Below, piece after piece: positions 24,281-37,900 of a stretch of 64,000 nt of DNA. The notes below the pieces were generated by a model. It made no database searches. It was not told where the DNA came from and saw only the letters and a list, made by a program, of their open reading frames with translations. Numbering within the stretch: position 1 is the stretch's first letter; each line of letters starts with the position of its first letter. Both the position numbers and the translations under genes were made by a program. The stretch covers positions 124,001-188,000 of the forward strand of contig JALMLS010000310.1 of assembly GCA_038496445.1 (NCBI GenBank), read 5' to 3'. Source of the DNA: Trichosphaerium sp. ATCC 40318. Taxonomy: Eukaryota; Discosea; Flabellinia; Trichosidae.

Positions 24281-25003
24281 GATAGATGGAGAATTACGGA
24301 AGAATGGTGGTTTCGGAACTTAGTTGTGCACACTTAATACAAATAGGGTAGAAACTCTGTTTTCTTAGTGCCATGAGACTTTTCACGCGTAGTACAATAC
24401 ATCATAGCTTTTATACAAAAAATGGACGTCTTTTTTTTTCAGCATGTGTACCGGTTTATTGTTTTACCGGTAAACTAGATTGTTAATGACGCCCGAAATA
24501 GTAAACTAAAAAAGAACGAATTCATAGTTTTTGTCCAAAAAAAATGCTTAACTGCAACAAGTCCCAACCATGTTGAATCTGGGTCAAATTTCCGACAATC
24601 TAGTCATTATATTGGACGCTCTTGGCGGGAGTGTACGAGATTAATCTATCATACGTTTGCAACAGATGAAGGTTTGAAGGCTACATACTATCAACTTTGT
24701 ATGAAAGTTGGCATTTCAGCGTAACTGATGAAGCTATCAATGCTACATTAAAAAACTATAGCTACAGCATGAAGTACCCAACTTGTAGCTAAACAGTCTC
24801 ACTATCATAAGGCGGTATGCAACAAAGCTTTTGAGTTGACTTTATATCACGTGACTGTTTGGCGCTATTTATAAACAGCCATTCTAGTCAGGTTCCATAC
24901 ACTAGCAGCTTTGAAAACAACTATGTAGCTTGTGATTGTGAACGAGCGTTCTTAAAATGCAGTGCACTTAAGGGCACTTAACTCAACAAGAATAATCTTA
25001 TTA
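24281..25003. promoter_or_regulatory. divergent intergenic region with TCACGTGA site
   Basis: 723 bases upstream of both cytochrome b561 (minus) and the secreted Cys-containing gene (plus). A perfect TCACGTGA palindrome lies at about 24847-24854, some 155 bases before the downstream ATG. Short poly-T and poly-A runs near 24430 and 24530. No coding evidence. Confidence 0.45.
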
Positions 25004-25559
25004 ATGACCCTACACCTTCTCCTTGTTCTCGTATCGGTACTCCATTGTTAATGGATGTGCTAAGTTCCATCTCAGTGCTGAATATTATCCGTTCGGTTTA
25101 AAGGACTCTTCATACGAAGCTTATCCCATTAACGCGACTGCCTATAATGTATCATACTATTGCTTCTGTAGCGGCAATCAGAATTTTACAGGGAACTTGG
25201 TTAAAACAACTGCTGGTTATTTATGCTTTTACAACAAGAAGCCTCAAGATTCTGGACTAAACTACTGCGACGTAGGCACTTATTACGCTCTTGGACGAAA
25301 GCGCAAGTCACCAAACGACCCTCACCTCGAAGACTCTTCAAAAGAAAACCCACTTCCTGCAGGAGCCCTTCCAGTAGACTCAGCAGCTAATCAACTTACT
25401 TACAGTGATTGTGTTTATTCTCCAATTTCTGGTACCCTGGCGAATGTAGACAATGAATGGAGGTGCTACTATGCTTACACATCAGCTCTAGGAGAGTTTG
25501 GAGGGTTTAAGTCTCCTGGATCTTATAAGGTAGTCGTTGGGACCGAGTGCTTGATTTAA
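25004..25559 (+). CDS. small secreted Cys-containing protein, unknown family
   Basis: ATG at 25004 opens a hydrophobic signal peptide (MTLHLLLVLVS). A very short intron (about 28 bases, 25037-25064, GTACTC...TAAG) restores phase into FHLSAEYYPFGLKDSSYEAYPINATAYNVSYYCFC. The mature protein is about 165 residues with seven to nine Cys and several N-glycosylation sites (NATA, NVSY, NFTG). Two Cys-aromatic motifs are spaced alike (YYCFCSG...YLCFYNKK and YSDCVYSPISG...WRCYYAYTS), which suggests two related modules. It also has a basic GRKRKS stretch in the middle, a possible convertase site. I do not recognise the family. The intron model is inferred from phase only. Confidence 0.6.
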
Positions 25560-25918
25560 AGTGCCAATGAAAAAGTAAAAAAAAAAGTTATTCGAAATAA
25601 ACTAGGTATTAATGTACGCTCAACTAGTGAAGGTATGAGTAACACGTGATGAGTTTAGTTGGTTGTAAATGGATTCACTTGAGTCAAGTAGTTATTGAGC
25701 TCACTCAAACGCTCAATCTGTAAAAATCATGTGCTTACAAAGGGTTGGCTCGTGACTCTAGAGGTTATTAGGATTTTTTATTTGTTGAGGATACTTCCAC
25801 ACGATTGTGTTATCGTTACTGCCACACTTCTTAGTGTTTATAGATGCAGATGTTTTAAAGTACTCAAAAAAGTGTTCTGAGTTTATTTGTTTTTTTTACA
25901 GATACTCTATAAGTGTCT
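25560..25918. other. convergent 3' region
   Basis: 359 bases between convergent stops. It contains ACACGTGATG at about 25640 and AT-rich sequence; the 61-codon frame at 25695-25880 is not supported. Confidence 0.4.
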
Positions 25919-28237
25919 TCAGTAGGTAACCGGCGATTGTTTTTTCTGTCCACTGATAGTCCGTATGCGTTTGATTTTTAAATATGCTACAATTAGCACT
26001 GCTATTAATACAGCTAAAAATACAACAAGAGCTACAATAATTATGTAGTATGTTGAGCTAAATTGACTTTTTTGGTCAATAGAATCACAAGAGGTTATGA
26101 GTACAACTAAATAAGTAACTTGTTGTACTGTATCTGTCTCACATTGTTGCATATCTGGGTTTCTTACTGTCACTTGAATATCTTCAATAGTCGCACACTC
26201 CAATGAAAAGTCAAACAAAGTAAAGTTTCCTTGTTGAAGTATAGTATCAAACACTGCTTGGTTTTCGAATGATACACCGATGTGAGAGATATTCGGACAG
26301 TGTGTTACATTGATTGGTAATATATCGCTTGAGAATATGACTTGTACGTCATCATATGTGGCATCAATTGGGAGTTCCACGATACCTTCTTTTACAATAA
26401 TTTTGATTATTCTTATTGAATTGGGCGAAGTTGTTGGTGGTGTTGGTAGGATGGCGGGTGCAGCCTTTGTTGTGGGTGGTACTGTTGTTGCTGCCGTTGG
26501 TGCAATAGTTATTGCCCCTGTTGTTGGCATAGTATTTGTTGGCTGTGTTGGCGATTGAGTTGGTGTTGGTGAACATTCGAAAACACCTGAATCTGCATCA
26601 TAAAAGATGATATTTGCTGTACTATCAACAAACGTTACAAGAACCTAACGAAATCAATTAAATTGTTGTCAAAGAATATATCAGGAAAAAAAACAGACAC
26701 GTACTGTCACTACACACTCAATTGGATCAAATGTGGCACTTAATTTCTTTATATCGGTTGTACTTAATGTGCTGGCTGAATAGCTTTGAAGGAACATTTC
26801 AGAAGAGCTCTAGAAAAGTTTAACTTGAAAAAAACCGAACCCTAAGATCTGACGTACATTGTAGGTTTGTATTGTTACTTTTGATCCTATCTCTGCATAC
26901 ACGAGCAATAAATCTGCCTTTAAAGCAGATTCTAAAGTGACAATAGCAGATACATGAGGTATAACTGTAGATATGTTTAAAGCAGGAAGTGTGGTATCAG
27001 GGTGAGGTGTGAAAGTAGCGTCAGCGCAGTTTACTCTTGTACTTTCAAGATATATCTCGCCGTCACCAACATCGACAGCATATATTGTATCATTAATATC
27101 TGTAAATGAAATACTTTGTCTGGTATATACATTTGCTGTGCCGAAGGCTAACCGATAAGCCCTTGGCTTTGTTGTTGTTAACTATTTTAATAATAATTGT
27201 TTTGTACCTCTGTTGTTTCTTCTACCTTGGAGTATGCTACAAGATGAGTAGTAGTAGTTGCATTTAATACCATAGATTTTACAAAGCATCCTTCCTTCAT
27301 GTGGATGATGCCAAACTGATTGTCAAAGGTTATGCTAGCTTAGTACAGTGTTTAAGTTAGTGCGACCAAAAAAAAAGAAATAAGTACGTCTGCTGAACGT
27401 GACCCTCTGAGGTAAAGCATCATCTTTAATTATATAGATATATGACTCATTCGAAGGGAACTCTATATTTACAAGAAACATTTCCCTTCCGGAAGCTATT
27501 TGGATAAGAAAACAAGAAAAAAACAAGAAATGTACAAAAGAGCAGTGTCGCTCACCTTCAAATTCTGACTTGTCAAATGAAACAAAGTACGTGTAATCAG
27601 GTGCAATGGTGGTACTGAGTAACTCAACTTCAGTTTGTTCATCTATTACATCGCTGTTTACCTACACTCAAGTTAGCACTAGTTGTACGATTTAGCTTGA
27701 AATTCTTACATTTTCCTTCTTCTTGCGTAAAAGCCTGTACGAGATTACTCCTTGTGCATTCACATACAAGAATGCAATCTGTTGATCGCCATGCTCTAGG
27801 ATTGGACCAGTGCAATGATCACAGTGCCACCCAGCACGCGAGGTATTGCCCACAAAGAATCCTATTCCGAATAAGCTGTATCTTATTTTGACAAGCTTAA
27901 ATTGCCTAGAACGTACGCTGTGACGTTGCTACATCTAGCCTTGTACCAGTTGGTCCTATTTAGAATATAAAAACCGTAAAATGAGCCAAATTTATTCGAT
28001 ACCTTGGCGAGCGTAGATATACGACGGTACACCATTTGAAATACCAAAAGCGACGTCTATTGCGTGTATAACACTGGATTCTGGTTGAAGCTCGTTCGCG
28101 TCCATAAACGTATTGAATTGTGGGTTTGAAAACAATGCTAGAGCGACTAGATACGTTGTTAAACATATTTCTCCACAACAGTTAACTGTACCAAATGCGT
28201 TACTAAGCGCTAGGATCGCTACAAATAATTTATACAT
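25919..28237 (-). CDS. type I membrane protein with mucin-like stalk, unknown family
   Basis: ATG at 28235-28237 starts a signal peptide (MYKLFVAILALSNAFG) followed by NCCGEICLTTYLVALALFSN and a frame to about 28020. Several internal exons with short introns follow (visible around 27560-27660, 27380-27500, 26950-27180 and 26650-26800). The last large exon (25919 to about 26570) encodes a Thr/Pro/Ala stalk (TVPPTTKAAPAILPTPPTTS), a Cys-containing beta-rich juxtamembrane domain (NVTHCPNISHIGVSFEN), one transmembrane helix (YYIIIVALVVFLAVLIAVLI) and a short basic tail (KIKRIRTISGQKKQS). The layout is that of a cell-surface receptor or adhesion protein. No family is recognised, and exon junctions in the middle are only approximate. 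Confidence 0.62.
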
Positions 28238-28999
28238 CGGGTACGCACAGCTTTCAGCCGCTTTGGCAAGTAATTAAGGGCTACAAATTGACTCAATTGG
28301 TCTAGCTTACTTAAACGCAAGTACGGTCTTGTACAGCTGTAGGTTACTAGCACCATATTGTAAAAAATGTACTGTTCTCGTGGCTCCACAAGTCACATGT
28401 ACGTTTCATAATCGTCAGCTGTTAAGTTTGACATGTACGTGTTACCAAACAAAAAGTTGTACATATAACATAGAAACAATAGAGTGGCCTTTTGCGTGAC
28501 ACAAAATTATAAAAGATCCCATTAAGGAAGGTCACATCCTGTTTTGGGCACAATCGCCTTGTGAAATAGCGATGTAACTTTGCAATTATAACGCTATTGT
28601 AGCAACTATCGTGCTACTATTAATGTAAATTCTGTTTACAGTATTTATGCAACTAGCGATAGGTGGACTGCTAGCACTTGAGTTGTATTTGCAACTAAAG
28701 TTACAAAACCGATTTCTCATTAGATGTCCGACAAAACCAGCTTGTTTTAAAACAAAATTCTGAGTGTTGCACTCTTAACGTGGCGTGTAGCACTAAGACA
28801 CTTGTTCCTTTTGTTTCATAGAACTTGTAGGCTCCTCTTTGATGGGAATACGTCTTGTGTAAGGTTTAACAAACATGTTAATGTTAATGACATGTCTGTT
28901 TGGTTTTTTTTTTATGGGCACATGTTTTTCACTTTGTTTGACTTGTTATTTTTGAATATGGTGATTTATTTGTAGTTAATAGTTTCACAGTACGTCTTA
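28238..28999. other. intergenic region
   Basis: About 760 bases between two minus-strand genes, holding the promoter of the type I protein and the 3' end of the convertase. Contains repeated ACATGTACGT-like words near 28390-28450 and T runs near 28910. No coding frame is supported. Confidence 0.4.
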
Positions 29000-31599
29000 T
29001 TATTGATCTTTAGAAATAAACAAATCAGTATCTGGCATGAAAGTAGATTTAGCTACTAATACTATCAAACTACTTACCGACACCATAAAAGGACAAGTTC
29101 CAAGATTCAAGTGTAATTGAATGGCTGTCAAGGCTCTCTATTTTCAAAGTCCAATCTCCCTGTTGCAAGTGAGCAGATTGTGATAAACCTACGTATAACG
29201 CTACCTTAATATCGGTGCCCCAAAATGCAAGCGAAGTGAATGTCCAATTTTCAATATCTTCAGCACGATCATGGCTTCGTCTTGGTGTAATTATAGACTG
29301 TGTACCGTCTGGACCTATTAAACTCACTTGCAAATTACCACGTTTTTTATGTTTGATTACAGGTGAAACTGTCACGTGGTGTATTTTTGTGCTTGAAGCC
29401 TAGAAAAAATGGAACATCAATGTTGTTGTACATTGTGATTGATGACATACAGGTACAGATATGACATCACTTCCAGTTGTAGCGAAGTTCTTGTTCGGTT
29501 CTGAAGAGAATGACTTTGATACTTCTACAATACGTTTACGCCATGCCTTGGCATTGAGAACAATCTATTGACCGCTAAATTAGGAACTAGCATCTGAGTC
29601 TGAACATTACCTCTGAAGCATTAATACGACCAAAACCAAAAATATTAGAATACATCACGCCTTAATTGGAGAGTCAGCTTTGTATCAGGAAATATCAATA
29701 ATACCTGCGCTATTCTTATGCCATGATGGATTATGAAGGTCAATAGGTTGGCTTGATTGTTTGACAAGATATTGTACCTAAAAAAGAATTTATGTGTATT
29801 TTCACTAGTAGTGTTTGTTTCGTACGTCCAGCCAAGACAAATCTGGGTTTGCTTCTAGCGCGAGAGCAACTACCGCGGCTGCTAGAGGTGCTGATGTTGA
29901 TGTGCCTTTGAAGCGTTTTGTGCACTTGAATGGCTTTCCAACACGACAAGTTGTAATGCCTTTAATGATTAACTTCATAGAAGTTACAGGTTTCCTATGT
30001 ACCTTTTCCATAAAGTGACCCTCCAGGCGCAGATGTTATTACAGCAGAACAAGACTAGAAAACGTTATAATGATTCTCATTTAGGCAAACATACTTCGCT
30101 ATAAACTCCGGCTTTATCGTGCTCTGTTGTAGCACTGACTGTTAAAGTATACCGTGATGATGCATAACCATCAAAAGCGCAGCTATCTTCTCTATGGTGT
30201 ACATAAGATTAAATCCGCTCGTAACACGGGATTCAACGTACTGCCTTCTACCGTTTCCACTTGCCCATACAATAATTCCTCCGTTTCCCTGTCTTCCATT
30301 TTGAATTGTATGTTCGATAGCTTCCTTAGCTAATGCCTGTCGAGCTTATTAGTTTGTTGATATCAAGAAACATGTACTTTAGGTCCTCTCATTGTTTTGC
30401 CATCATCATTCGGTCCCCAGCTACAAGAATAGATTGAAATCTCTTGATTCTTGTAAGACAATGCAGCCGCCTTTGCTTGACTATTAACAGGTAAAAGATA
30501 TGCAGAAATTACATACTTCTTCTGCGTCTGTTGAGCACTCGCATGGACTTCTCTGTAGAATAGCTAGCCCAGCAATGCGAGCATTAAAAGCAGCACCTAC
30601 CCCGCAACTATCACCAGCAACAGCAGCAGCTACACCAGCGCACTCAGTTCCTAAAAGAGTCAATGTTAAAACATAAGCTCACTGTACTTACCGTGATAAT
30701 CACGAACGTAATTCTCTGGATATGGATCGTTTGTATTTTTATTGAAGTTCCAACTCAACTAAACAAAAAAGGGCAGTTGAGTGGCTAGATAGTTGGATTA
30801 GTTTCTTTGTACGTCTGCAGCGTAGTTGTCTTTCAAATCAGGGTGATCATACTGGACTCCATCGTCAGCAATACCGATGACTATTCCTTCCCCAGTAATG
30901 TTTTGCCTCCAGCTTGCTACAGCGCTAACCTAGAAGCTTTGGTGAGGCAAGCAAATACATAGCTTTACAAATCTAGTTTGAGATGCACTCACGCCATGCT
31001 CATTGAATAAATGCCATTCGTAACGGTATAAAGGATTGCCGGGTCCTTTTTTGGTAGTCCACCACTCAGTATCTTGACTACGTTTAGTGTGGTGGTTCAG
31101 TTCCTTCAGAGACTAAGTTAGTACAATTTATTGTGACAAGACAGCTTATAGCAATGTTGTAACGAACCTGTCTGTGATGCGCTACAATACCCCACTCAAT
31201 GTGAGCTCCAAACTCGTCTTGCTTGTCGAATGAATCGAGTACATCCAGAAATGCACGGTATTTTATTGGCAACGTGTGCTTCGCTTGTCTAGCCTCCCAT
31301 GGCTCGTGTGAAGCGCTGTTTTCGAATTTCATAACGTGCAGATGCGATAGAGAACCTACAGTTCCCCAGTAACTTAAATTATGATGTTCGGCAAATTTAT
31401 GAGCATTAGAGGCGTCCTTATGGAATGGGTAAGCATTTTACGCGTGTTGGTTTATGTACTTTGAAGTGAAGGACCCATTCATCTACATGCGTCCTAGGTT
31501 CTGCGGCATTATTGTTAGCGATAAACTAGAGAATTCGTTCGTACGTGCAACAATTAGTTGCATTGCAGCCAAAAGGCATACAACAAGTATTGAATGCAT
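29000..31599 (-). CDS. furin/kexin-like proprotein convertase (S8B)
   Basis: Secretory-pathway subtilase that cuts precursors after basic residues. About 12-14 exons. ATG at 31597-31599 gives the signal peptide [18 protein letters not shown]. The prodomain is [11 protein letters not shown] with [21 protein letters not shown] (about 31360-31500), then [20 protein letters not shown]. The catalytic Asp is in [18 protein letters not shown] (about 30825-30885). The His exon lies at about 30580-30690, followed by [15 protein letters not shown]. The oxyanion Asn is in WASGNG (about 30245-30270). The Ser is in [25 protein letters not shown] (about 29830-29910). The P domain follows ([20 protein letters not shown], about 29255-29330; [10 protein letters not shown]). 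After the P domain a short intron leads to only about 17 residues ([16 protein letters not shown]), so there is no Cys-rich region or membrane anchor and the enzyme should be soluble or secreted. Confidence 0.9.
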
Positions 31600-31809
31600 A
31601 TGTGTACGCAAATTCTTGGTGTAGTGAGCTGGTTAGGTTTTAATGAAGTCTAAAAAAGTAGTTTCAGTACATGGTTTACAAAGTGTCACTTTGATAATGT
31701 TACAAACATCAACAACCTACCAAGCCGCAACAAACGTTATTAGTAACAGTTTAGGGTATGACGCAGAAATAAGTGACTTAATGATTCCTCTGCTTGGATT
31801 TAACGCAGT

Positions 31810-34772
31810 ATGAGCGCTCAAGCATCTCCTCTATCTCACTCATGTAAGTTTTGGTTGTCAAACGTGAATAACGCCCTTAGCTTTGAAATACCTTCGCCTG
31901 ACTAGGGAAACATTCCAGACACCGATTCTAGTGGTTGGCGCAGGTGGAATTGGCTGTGAGTTGTTAAAAAACCTTGTTTTAACGGGTTTTATCAATATAC
32001 ATGTAGTACGCCATCTATGCGCTCATAGGCGCTGCCAGAGGAATTTTTTTGTATTAATTTGAAAACAGATTGATCTTGATACAATCGATATTAGCAACCT
32101 CAATAGGCAGTTTCTGTTCTCTAGACCACATGTTGGCATGTCTAAAGCAAAGGTAATTAAAACAATTTTCTAATTACTTCCCACGCGCCGCATACCATCC
32201 AGCTTTATCTCCTATGCGTCTAGCGTAAAACTACGAATTATTTAAAAAAAACCGCGCTAACTAATACCAAACCGTATACTATGTTCCAAGCGCATTACCA
32301 GACACCGTTACATCAAACGAAATTACTCAAACGATTTTTCAGGTAGCTGCAGAAACAGTACTTAAATACAACCCCAACGCAAAGATAGTCGCCCACCATG
32401 GAAACGTTAAATCACCTGAGTTTGGTCCAAGCTATGTCAGTAAATTCAAGGTTGTATTAAACGCCTTGGACAACTTATCTGCACGTCGACATGTCAATAG
32501 GTATGATTATTTAATTATTTATTTAATTTTTTTATTTTTACATTTTGACGGTGCTTTAAAGGGTTTGTCTGGCTGCAAATGTACCACTTATAGACTCTGG
32601 AACTGAAGGGTACTTGGGTCAGGTACTTCACAGATTTTATAAACAGCCCACAATTGTTGCAATGCATTGAACTTACTTAAGCTAACTGTTTTTGTTAACA
32701 AAAAGGTTCAAGTATTTTCAGTGCCTAGACAAGATGGTAAAAATTCAGAATGCTTCGAGTGTGATCCTAAGCAACCACCAAAAACATATCCTGTATGTAC
32801 AGTACGGTCTAATCCAACGAAACCAATTCACTGTATCGTATGGGCAAAAATGCTTTTCGGGTATGTTTGTAACAAAATTGTCAACGTCTTTGTCTCTCAA
32901 AAGGCGTTGAAATAACGTTAGTGTAGTCGCTTGTTTGGTCAGGAGAATGATGAAAATGCTGTTACAGACTTTGATGATACCAAAATGGCAGAAAATCAAG
33001 AAAACGAAGGCGATGATGTTGTTGCGTCTACAAAAGGTAAAAATAGATCAACTTGATTGATAAGCTATTTTTGATTGATTAGTAACTTTTTTTTGTGTCT
33101 AGAGGAGAGAAAGTTAGTAGATGATGATAAGGTTGTCTTACAGAAGGAGAAACAATCAGATGAATCACGATATGTTTTTCATAAAGTTTTTTCAACAGAT
33201 ATAATACAGTTGGCTGTTTATAGCAAAAAATTGTATCAAGGAAAGGATAAAAAACCGCCTGTACCATTGAGTTTTGATATTGCTTTACAAACAAGGGTAT
33301 GATTGAAAAATGTTTTTTTTTTATTTTACTTTTTTTGTTTGTTTTTTGGCTTGCTTGTTGGTTTTATTCTCTACTCACTACTTGATAGACAAAGAAGGTT
33401 AATGAGGGTGTATTGGAAGATCAAGTTATAAAGAGTATAGATGAGTATGCAAAAGATTTCTATACAGTGTACGTAACTGTGTATTATTTTTTTGTTCTTT
33501 CAATCAACTCTTTTTTTTTTTTTTGTGCTACCTATGTTGGTGTGTTTACATTTATTTTTACTTAAATAGTATGAATAAATTACAAGGGAGAAGAAAAACA
33601 GAAGGAGATATGACTTGGGATAAGGATGACGAAGATCATCTTGAGTTTGTTACGGCTGTATCAAATATCCGTTCTCACATTTTTCACATTAAAAAACAAT
33701 CAAAATTTACAGTAAAGTGTACGCCAGTAGTTTTTGTTTTTGGCATCTCCTTGTGTATACCCATTATGCTTACATTCCTTCTAGCAAAGGCTGGTAATAT
33801 TATACCTGCTATTGCAACTACAAACGCTGTTATCGCTGGTTTGCTTGTAATTGAAGCGATAAAAGTTATTAACCAACAATATGATGCTTGCAGATATGTT
33901 CGTACTTTGCTGTTTTTTAAGGTTCTCTAATTTTCTTCTTTATTTTAGACTTACTACTCGAAACAACCTCTTGCAGATCGTCTTTTAGTACCACAAAATC
34001 TAGGTTGTCCATCATCAGCTTGCTTTGTTTGTCAAGTATCCAGAGTAAATATAAAAGTGAACACAGAAGAGATGACATTTAGTGATTTTTTGGAGAATAT
34101 TATTCTCAAAGAACTTAACATGGTTTCACCAACAGTGATTGTGGGAACGTACGTGATTATACAAAGGCACAAAAAGTATCTGAATTTACTGTTAGTGAGA
34201 TTATTTATGAAGCTGGGGAGGATGCTGAAGATTTTGAAGGACAGCTGCCTAAGCTTTTAAAAGATGATGGAATTTTTATACGAAATAATGCCGATGTTCG
34301 TGTTGTAGATCAAGATATACAAGATTTTACAATTGAAATCAATATTGTACATGGGTACGTAGTACTGGGTTTTAGGACGATGAGAAAGAAACGGTTTCTG
34401 AGCGAGTAGCTTTGTTTTTATTGGATTTTTTTTTTCTAATGTTTTCTTTTTTTTTAGAACGTTTGAAGAAGAAGGTCCTCAGTTCCAGATTTTACGTACT
34501 AATACTCATAAACCAAGTGAACCAAGTGCACCAAGTGTATGTTATCTATATATGATAGGATGGTGATTTTTACTAACGTATTAGGCTGATGCTATGGAAG
34601 TTGAAGGACAGGCTTCACGCCGAAATCAGTCCAAGAAACGAAAACGCTCGCTTGGAGCAAGTACGTCAATCGTATCTTTTTAAAGCTTCATTACTGATTT
34701 TTTGTTAAAGGTGATACCGATGCACCAGAAAAGAAGAAAACAAGACTGCCTGATCCAATGATAATCGATTAA
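31810..34772 (+). CDS. UBA2: SUMO-activating enzyme subunit 2
   Basis: Catalytic subunit of the SUMO E1. It adenylates SUMO with its AOS1 partner and carries it as a thioester. ATG at 31810 ([11 protein letters not shown]) is spliced to [23 protein letters not shown] (about 31920-31995), the ATP-binding Rossmann motif. [23 protein letters not shown] follows, then [16 protein letters not shown] and [11 protein letters not shown]. The catalytic Cys is in [22 protein letters not shown] (about 32790-32850). Zn ligands are ECFEC (about 32750) and SACFVC (about 34017-34035). Further exons give [43 protein letters not shown], the ubiquitin-fold domain (about 34070-34360) and a basic nuclear-localisation tail (SKKRKR, EKKKTR) ending at 34772. 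About ten short introns. All key residues are intact. Confidence 0.95.
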
Positions 34773-34904
34773 ACAATACAAATGTACAACAAAAATTTTC
34801 TGAAAGAAACAAAAACACGTGTTCCTTGCGGATTTTTGTATAAAGCGGGATATTATTTCATGTGTTGTTGTGATGGGTACTCTGTGCTTCAGTATTCATG
34901 GGTT

Positions 34905-37900
34905 TTAGCGTACTATTGCTTGTGGCCCAGTACTGCCATTTGCAATTTCACTGGATAGTGTTCTGATAGTAGAATTGTCCATACAAATACATGCTCTTGT
35001 CTTGTGAATAAAGAAAGAGTTTACTGTGATTGCTATTTTAAAAATAAAACGATTAGCATCATACACAATAGTGATGTCTTGAGGTATTGGTGTACCTGAA
35101 CCGAGGATAATAAACAAAGAAACAAGAAGAAATCGTGTAAATCTATCAATGTCTGTTGTTGCCAATACAACACTCAATATCGCAAAGAAAGCGACATTGT
35201 AAACTGTAAAGAAGATGATCTTTGATTCGTTGAATCTCTTGATTGGTATTGTACGTATTCTAAAAGCGTACACACTACACACCAACAACAAGAATGCCTA
35301 TGTACATATTAATATCAGTTACACCATAGATGAACAGACGTACATTGGATGCACCGATGATGTACAGTACTACCTTAAATGCAATATCATAATCACATGA
35401 ATGATAGTTTTGATAGACTCTGATTGAATCAACAATGACTGTACTTCTTTCAAACTTTCCAACCGCTGTCTAGATATTATTTAGACTATTTGTACTCGAA
35501 AACACTTCTTGTACCAATAGTATGAGGAGTACAAGGTGGCAACCAACAAGACTACTGACCCATAAAAGAACTACCTTGTCACTTATTCGAATTAAAGCCA
35601 TTGATTTCAAGGAATACAATCTATCAAGTCTTAGAGTCTTTCCAAGAAGCGGCCTAGAGGTAATATGACTTAGTTAGTGCTTTCTTTTCGAAACATAAGG
35701 GCTCAGTGAAATTATTTACCCAAAAAGAAGAATGAATCCAAGATCTAGTATCCAAATGGATATTACGCATGTTGCCTTTGAGATCACGTTTGGAAGTATT
35801 GTGAATACTGAACAGTACAATAAAGTGCTTCCAAGAATCATCAAACCCATGAATAAAGGTGATGAAGCCTTTACTTTACTATCATGTAAGTTGAGAGGAA
35901 GAAATATTGCCCATCCGATATTGATACAAAAGAAAATAATGGCAATGATTGTCACAACTATTTCTGTCCAATGACCTGAGAACAAACAAACATCAATACA
36001 AGAAGGTGTTCAATAAATGTGTTTTACCGTATTGTGGATCAAAGATACGTTAATGCCATTTTGGAATTGGATAGATCAAGTCTGCTTGTTTTGTTGTTGG
36101 TGGTCCTACAATGTAAATTAGTCCATCTATCACGGTTGTTCGATGTACCTATTAGAAGCAGTGTGAAATTGTTTTTCACTTGGAGATGTAACCAGTCTCT
36201 GAAAAAAGGTATTAGCCACGTTACATTTTTGGTTATTGATGTTTGTCATAAATATCGGACTTACCTTTGTTGTATGGCTTTCCCATTCCATGAGTATTGT
36301 CCAAAAATTGTATCATACTTTGTACCAACTATTTCATCATACAGAAACTCGTCAAGCTACATAAAGCAACTTAACAACTAACGAAAACAGTTCTGGAGAA
36401 AACGTACATTTAGCTCGTTACAATTACACCCAGTAGCGTTTGATGAATTGCTCGTTTTGAACTCGAGTCCAGAATAAGAATTAAACTATGTAAGTTTGTT
36501 AAGGTTTGAGCTTGTACTCTAATGTCACATACTTGGATAGAAGCGTTGTTTTCCTCGTAGGCGCGTTTAATACCTTCGTTTAAAACTGAAAACAATGCCG
36601 CATACGCCATACCTGTATCAGAAATTTGAAATCCATACTGTTCTTCAAAACCTTGTCTCAGTGATGTGATATTACCATACTCATTTGTTGGAGCAAATCT
36701 CACATCATTCGAAAACTGCAAGTTGTATTAACATATGAAAAGCAGTACTTACATTACCTCACGGACAATAGTAACATATTCCCAAAGCTTGGGGTCTAAA
36801 GCTGATAGACGTTGGAAAGCAGTTTGTGTAGCAGCAACATATCTCGGAGTGTAATCAACCTCGCGAAGAGTATTCATTACACCTCCAACAACGTCAGTTA
36901 ATGTACTGCAAAAGAACCTAAGTAAGAAGATAAGTGTTAATAACAGAAACAAATTTTTGAAAGAAGAAACTTACCATGCATCTGCATCATCCTGCATTGC
37001 GAGAAATGCTGTTTGAGTGATATTTTCAATTAAATCATTGTCATAGGTTGTAAATGGTGAATTTAAATAACTCATATTAAAGGTCGTCTATATTGGTTAT
37101 AAGAGTTTAATATCTTTAGATATGGGTGCTTTAGCCATACATGTTATGCCATATTCGCTTATGACTTTGAATCCTTGAAGTCTAAGTTCATCTTTGAACA
37201 CGGAGTTAGTGCACCTATCAATGGTAGATTAGAACAATAGCAGAGTAATAAGTAGAATGGGAAATACACGTATTAAAACCAGTACATACCTGGAACCAGC
37301 CGTATCGTCAAGGTAGATCAACGTGATTGTGCTTGCTCCAGCTATTCGAAGAGAAGGTAACGTAACAAAGAAACTCGAGTCAGACGAGAGTCCAACAGAC
37401 AGACCGTATTTCATGCCAGCTGCTTGTGTATTGAATAAATTTTCTGTAGATACTACAACATGTCAGTTGGTATGATGTCTTTCAAAGTATTAGCCAGAAC
37501 TTACACAATAGTCGTTTGTTGTCAGACATTAGGTCAATAATGTTAGGTGCATGGCCAGCCACGATGGGTGATAAAAAGAAAGATACAGATGGGTCACTGA
37601 GACCTTCTCTGTACAAGTCTTCTGTATAACTCAAATTACCTCCACCGTTAATGAGACTAAAAGTAGCTGAGTATTATGTTTGCATGATTGGTTTAAAACT
37701 AGAGAAGAAGTAGAATTTCGGGTAAAAACAATTTCAACTGCGTTTTTCCGTAAATTGTACACTTTATGTGCTCATGAAATAAACACGTGTATTTTGAAAG
37801 AAGAATTTTCTAGAGGAAAATTGTGTTTACGCACTTTATTCTAAGCCTTATTCTTTCGCCATTAATCTCTGCTGCTTCACCGCTTTCTAGTAACACATCT

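Noticed and set aside
26310-26558. Hydrophobic Val/Gly-rich plus-strand frame
   Set aside because: Antisense of the Thr/Pro/Asn stalk region of the type I membrane protein.
35200-35300. A separate 25-base intron (GTAACT...ATAG) before TM5 of GPCR copy A
   Set aside because: The donor is not conserved in copies B-D. A larger intron starting after CDYDIAFK fits all four copies and keeps the class C TM5 pattern.
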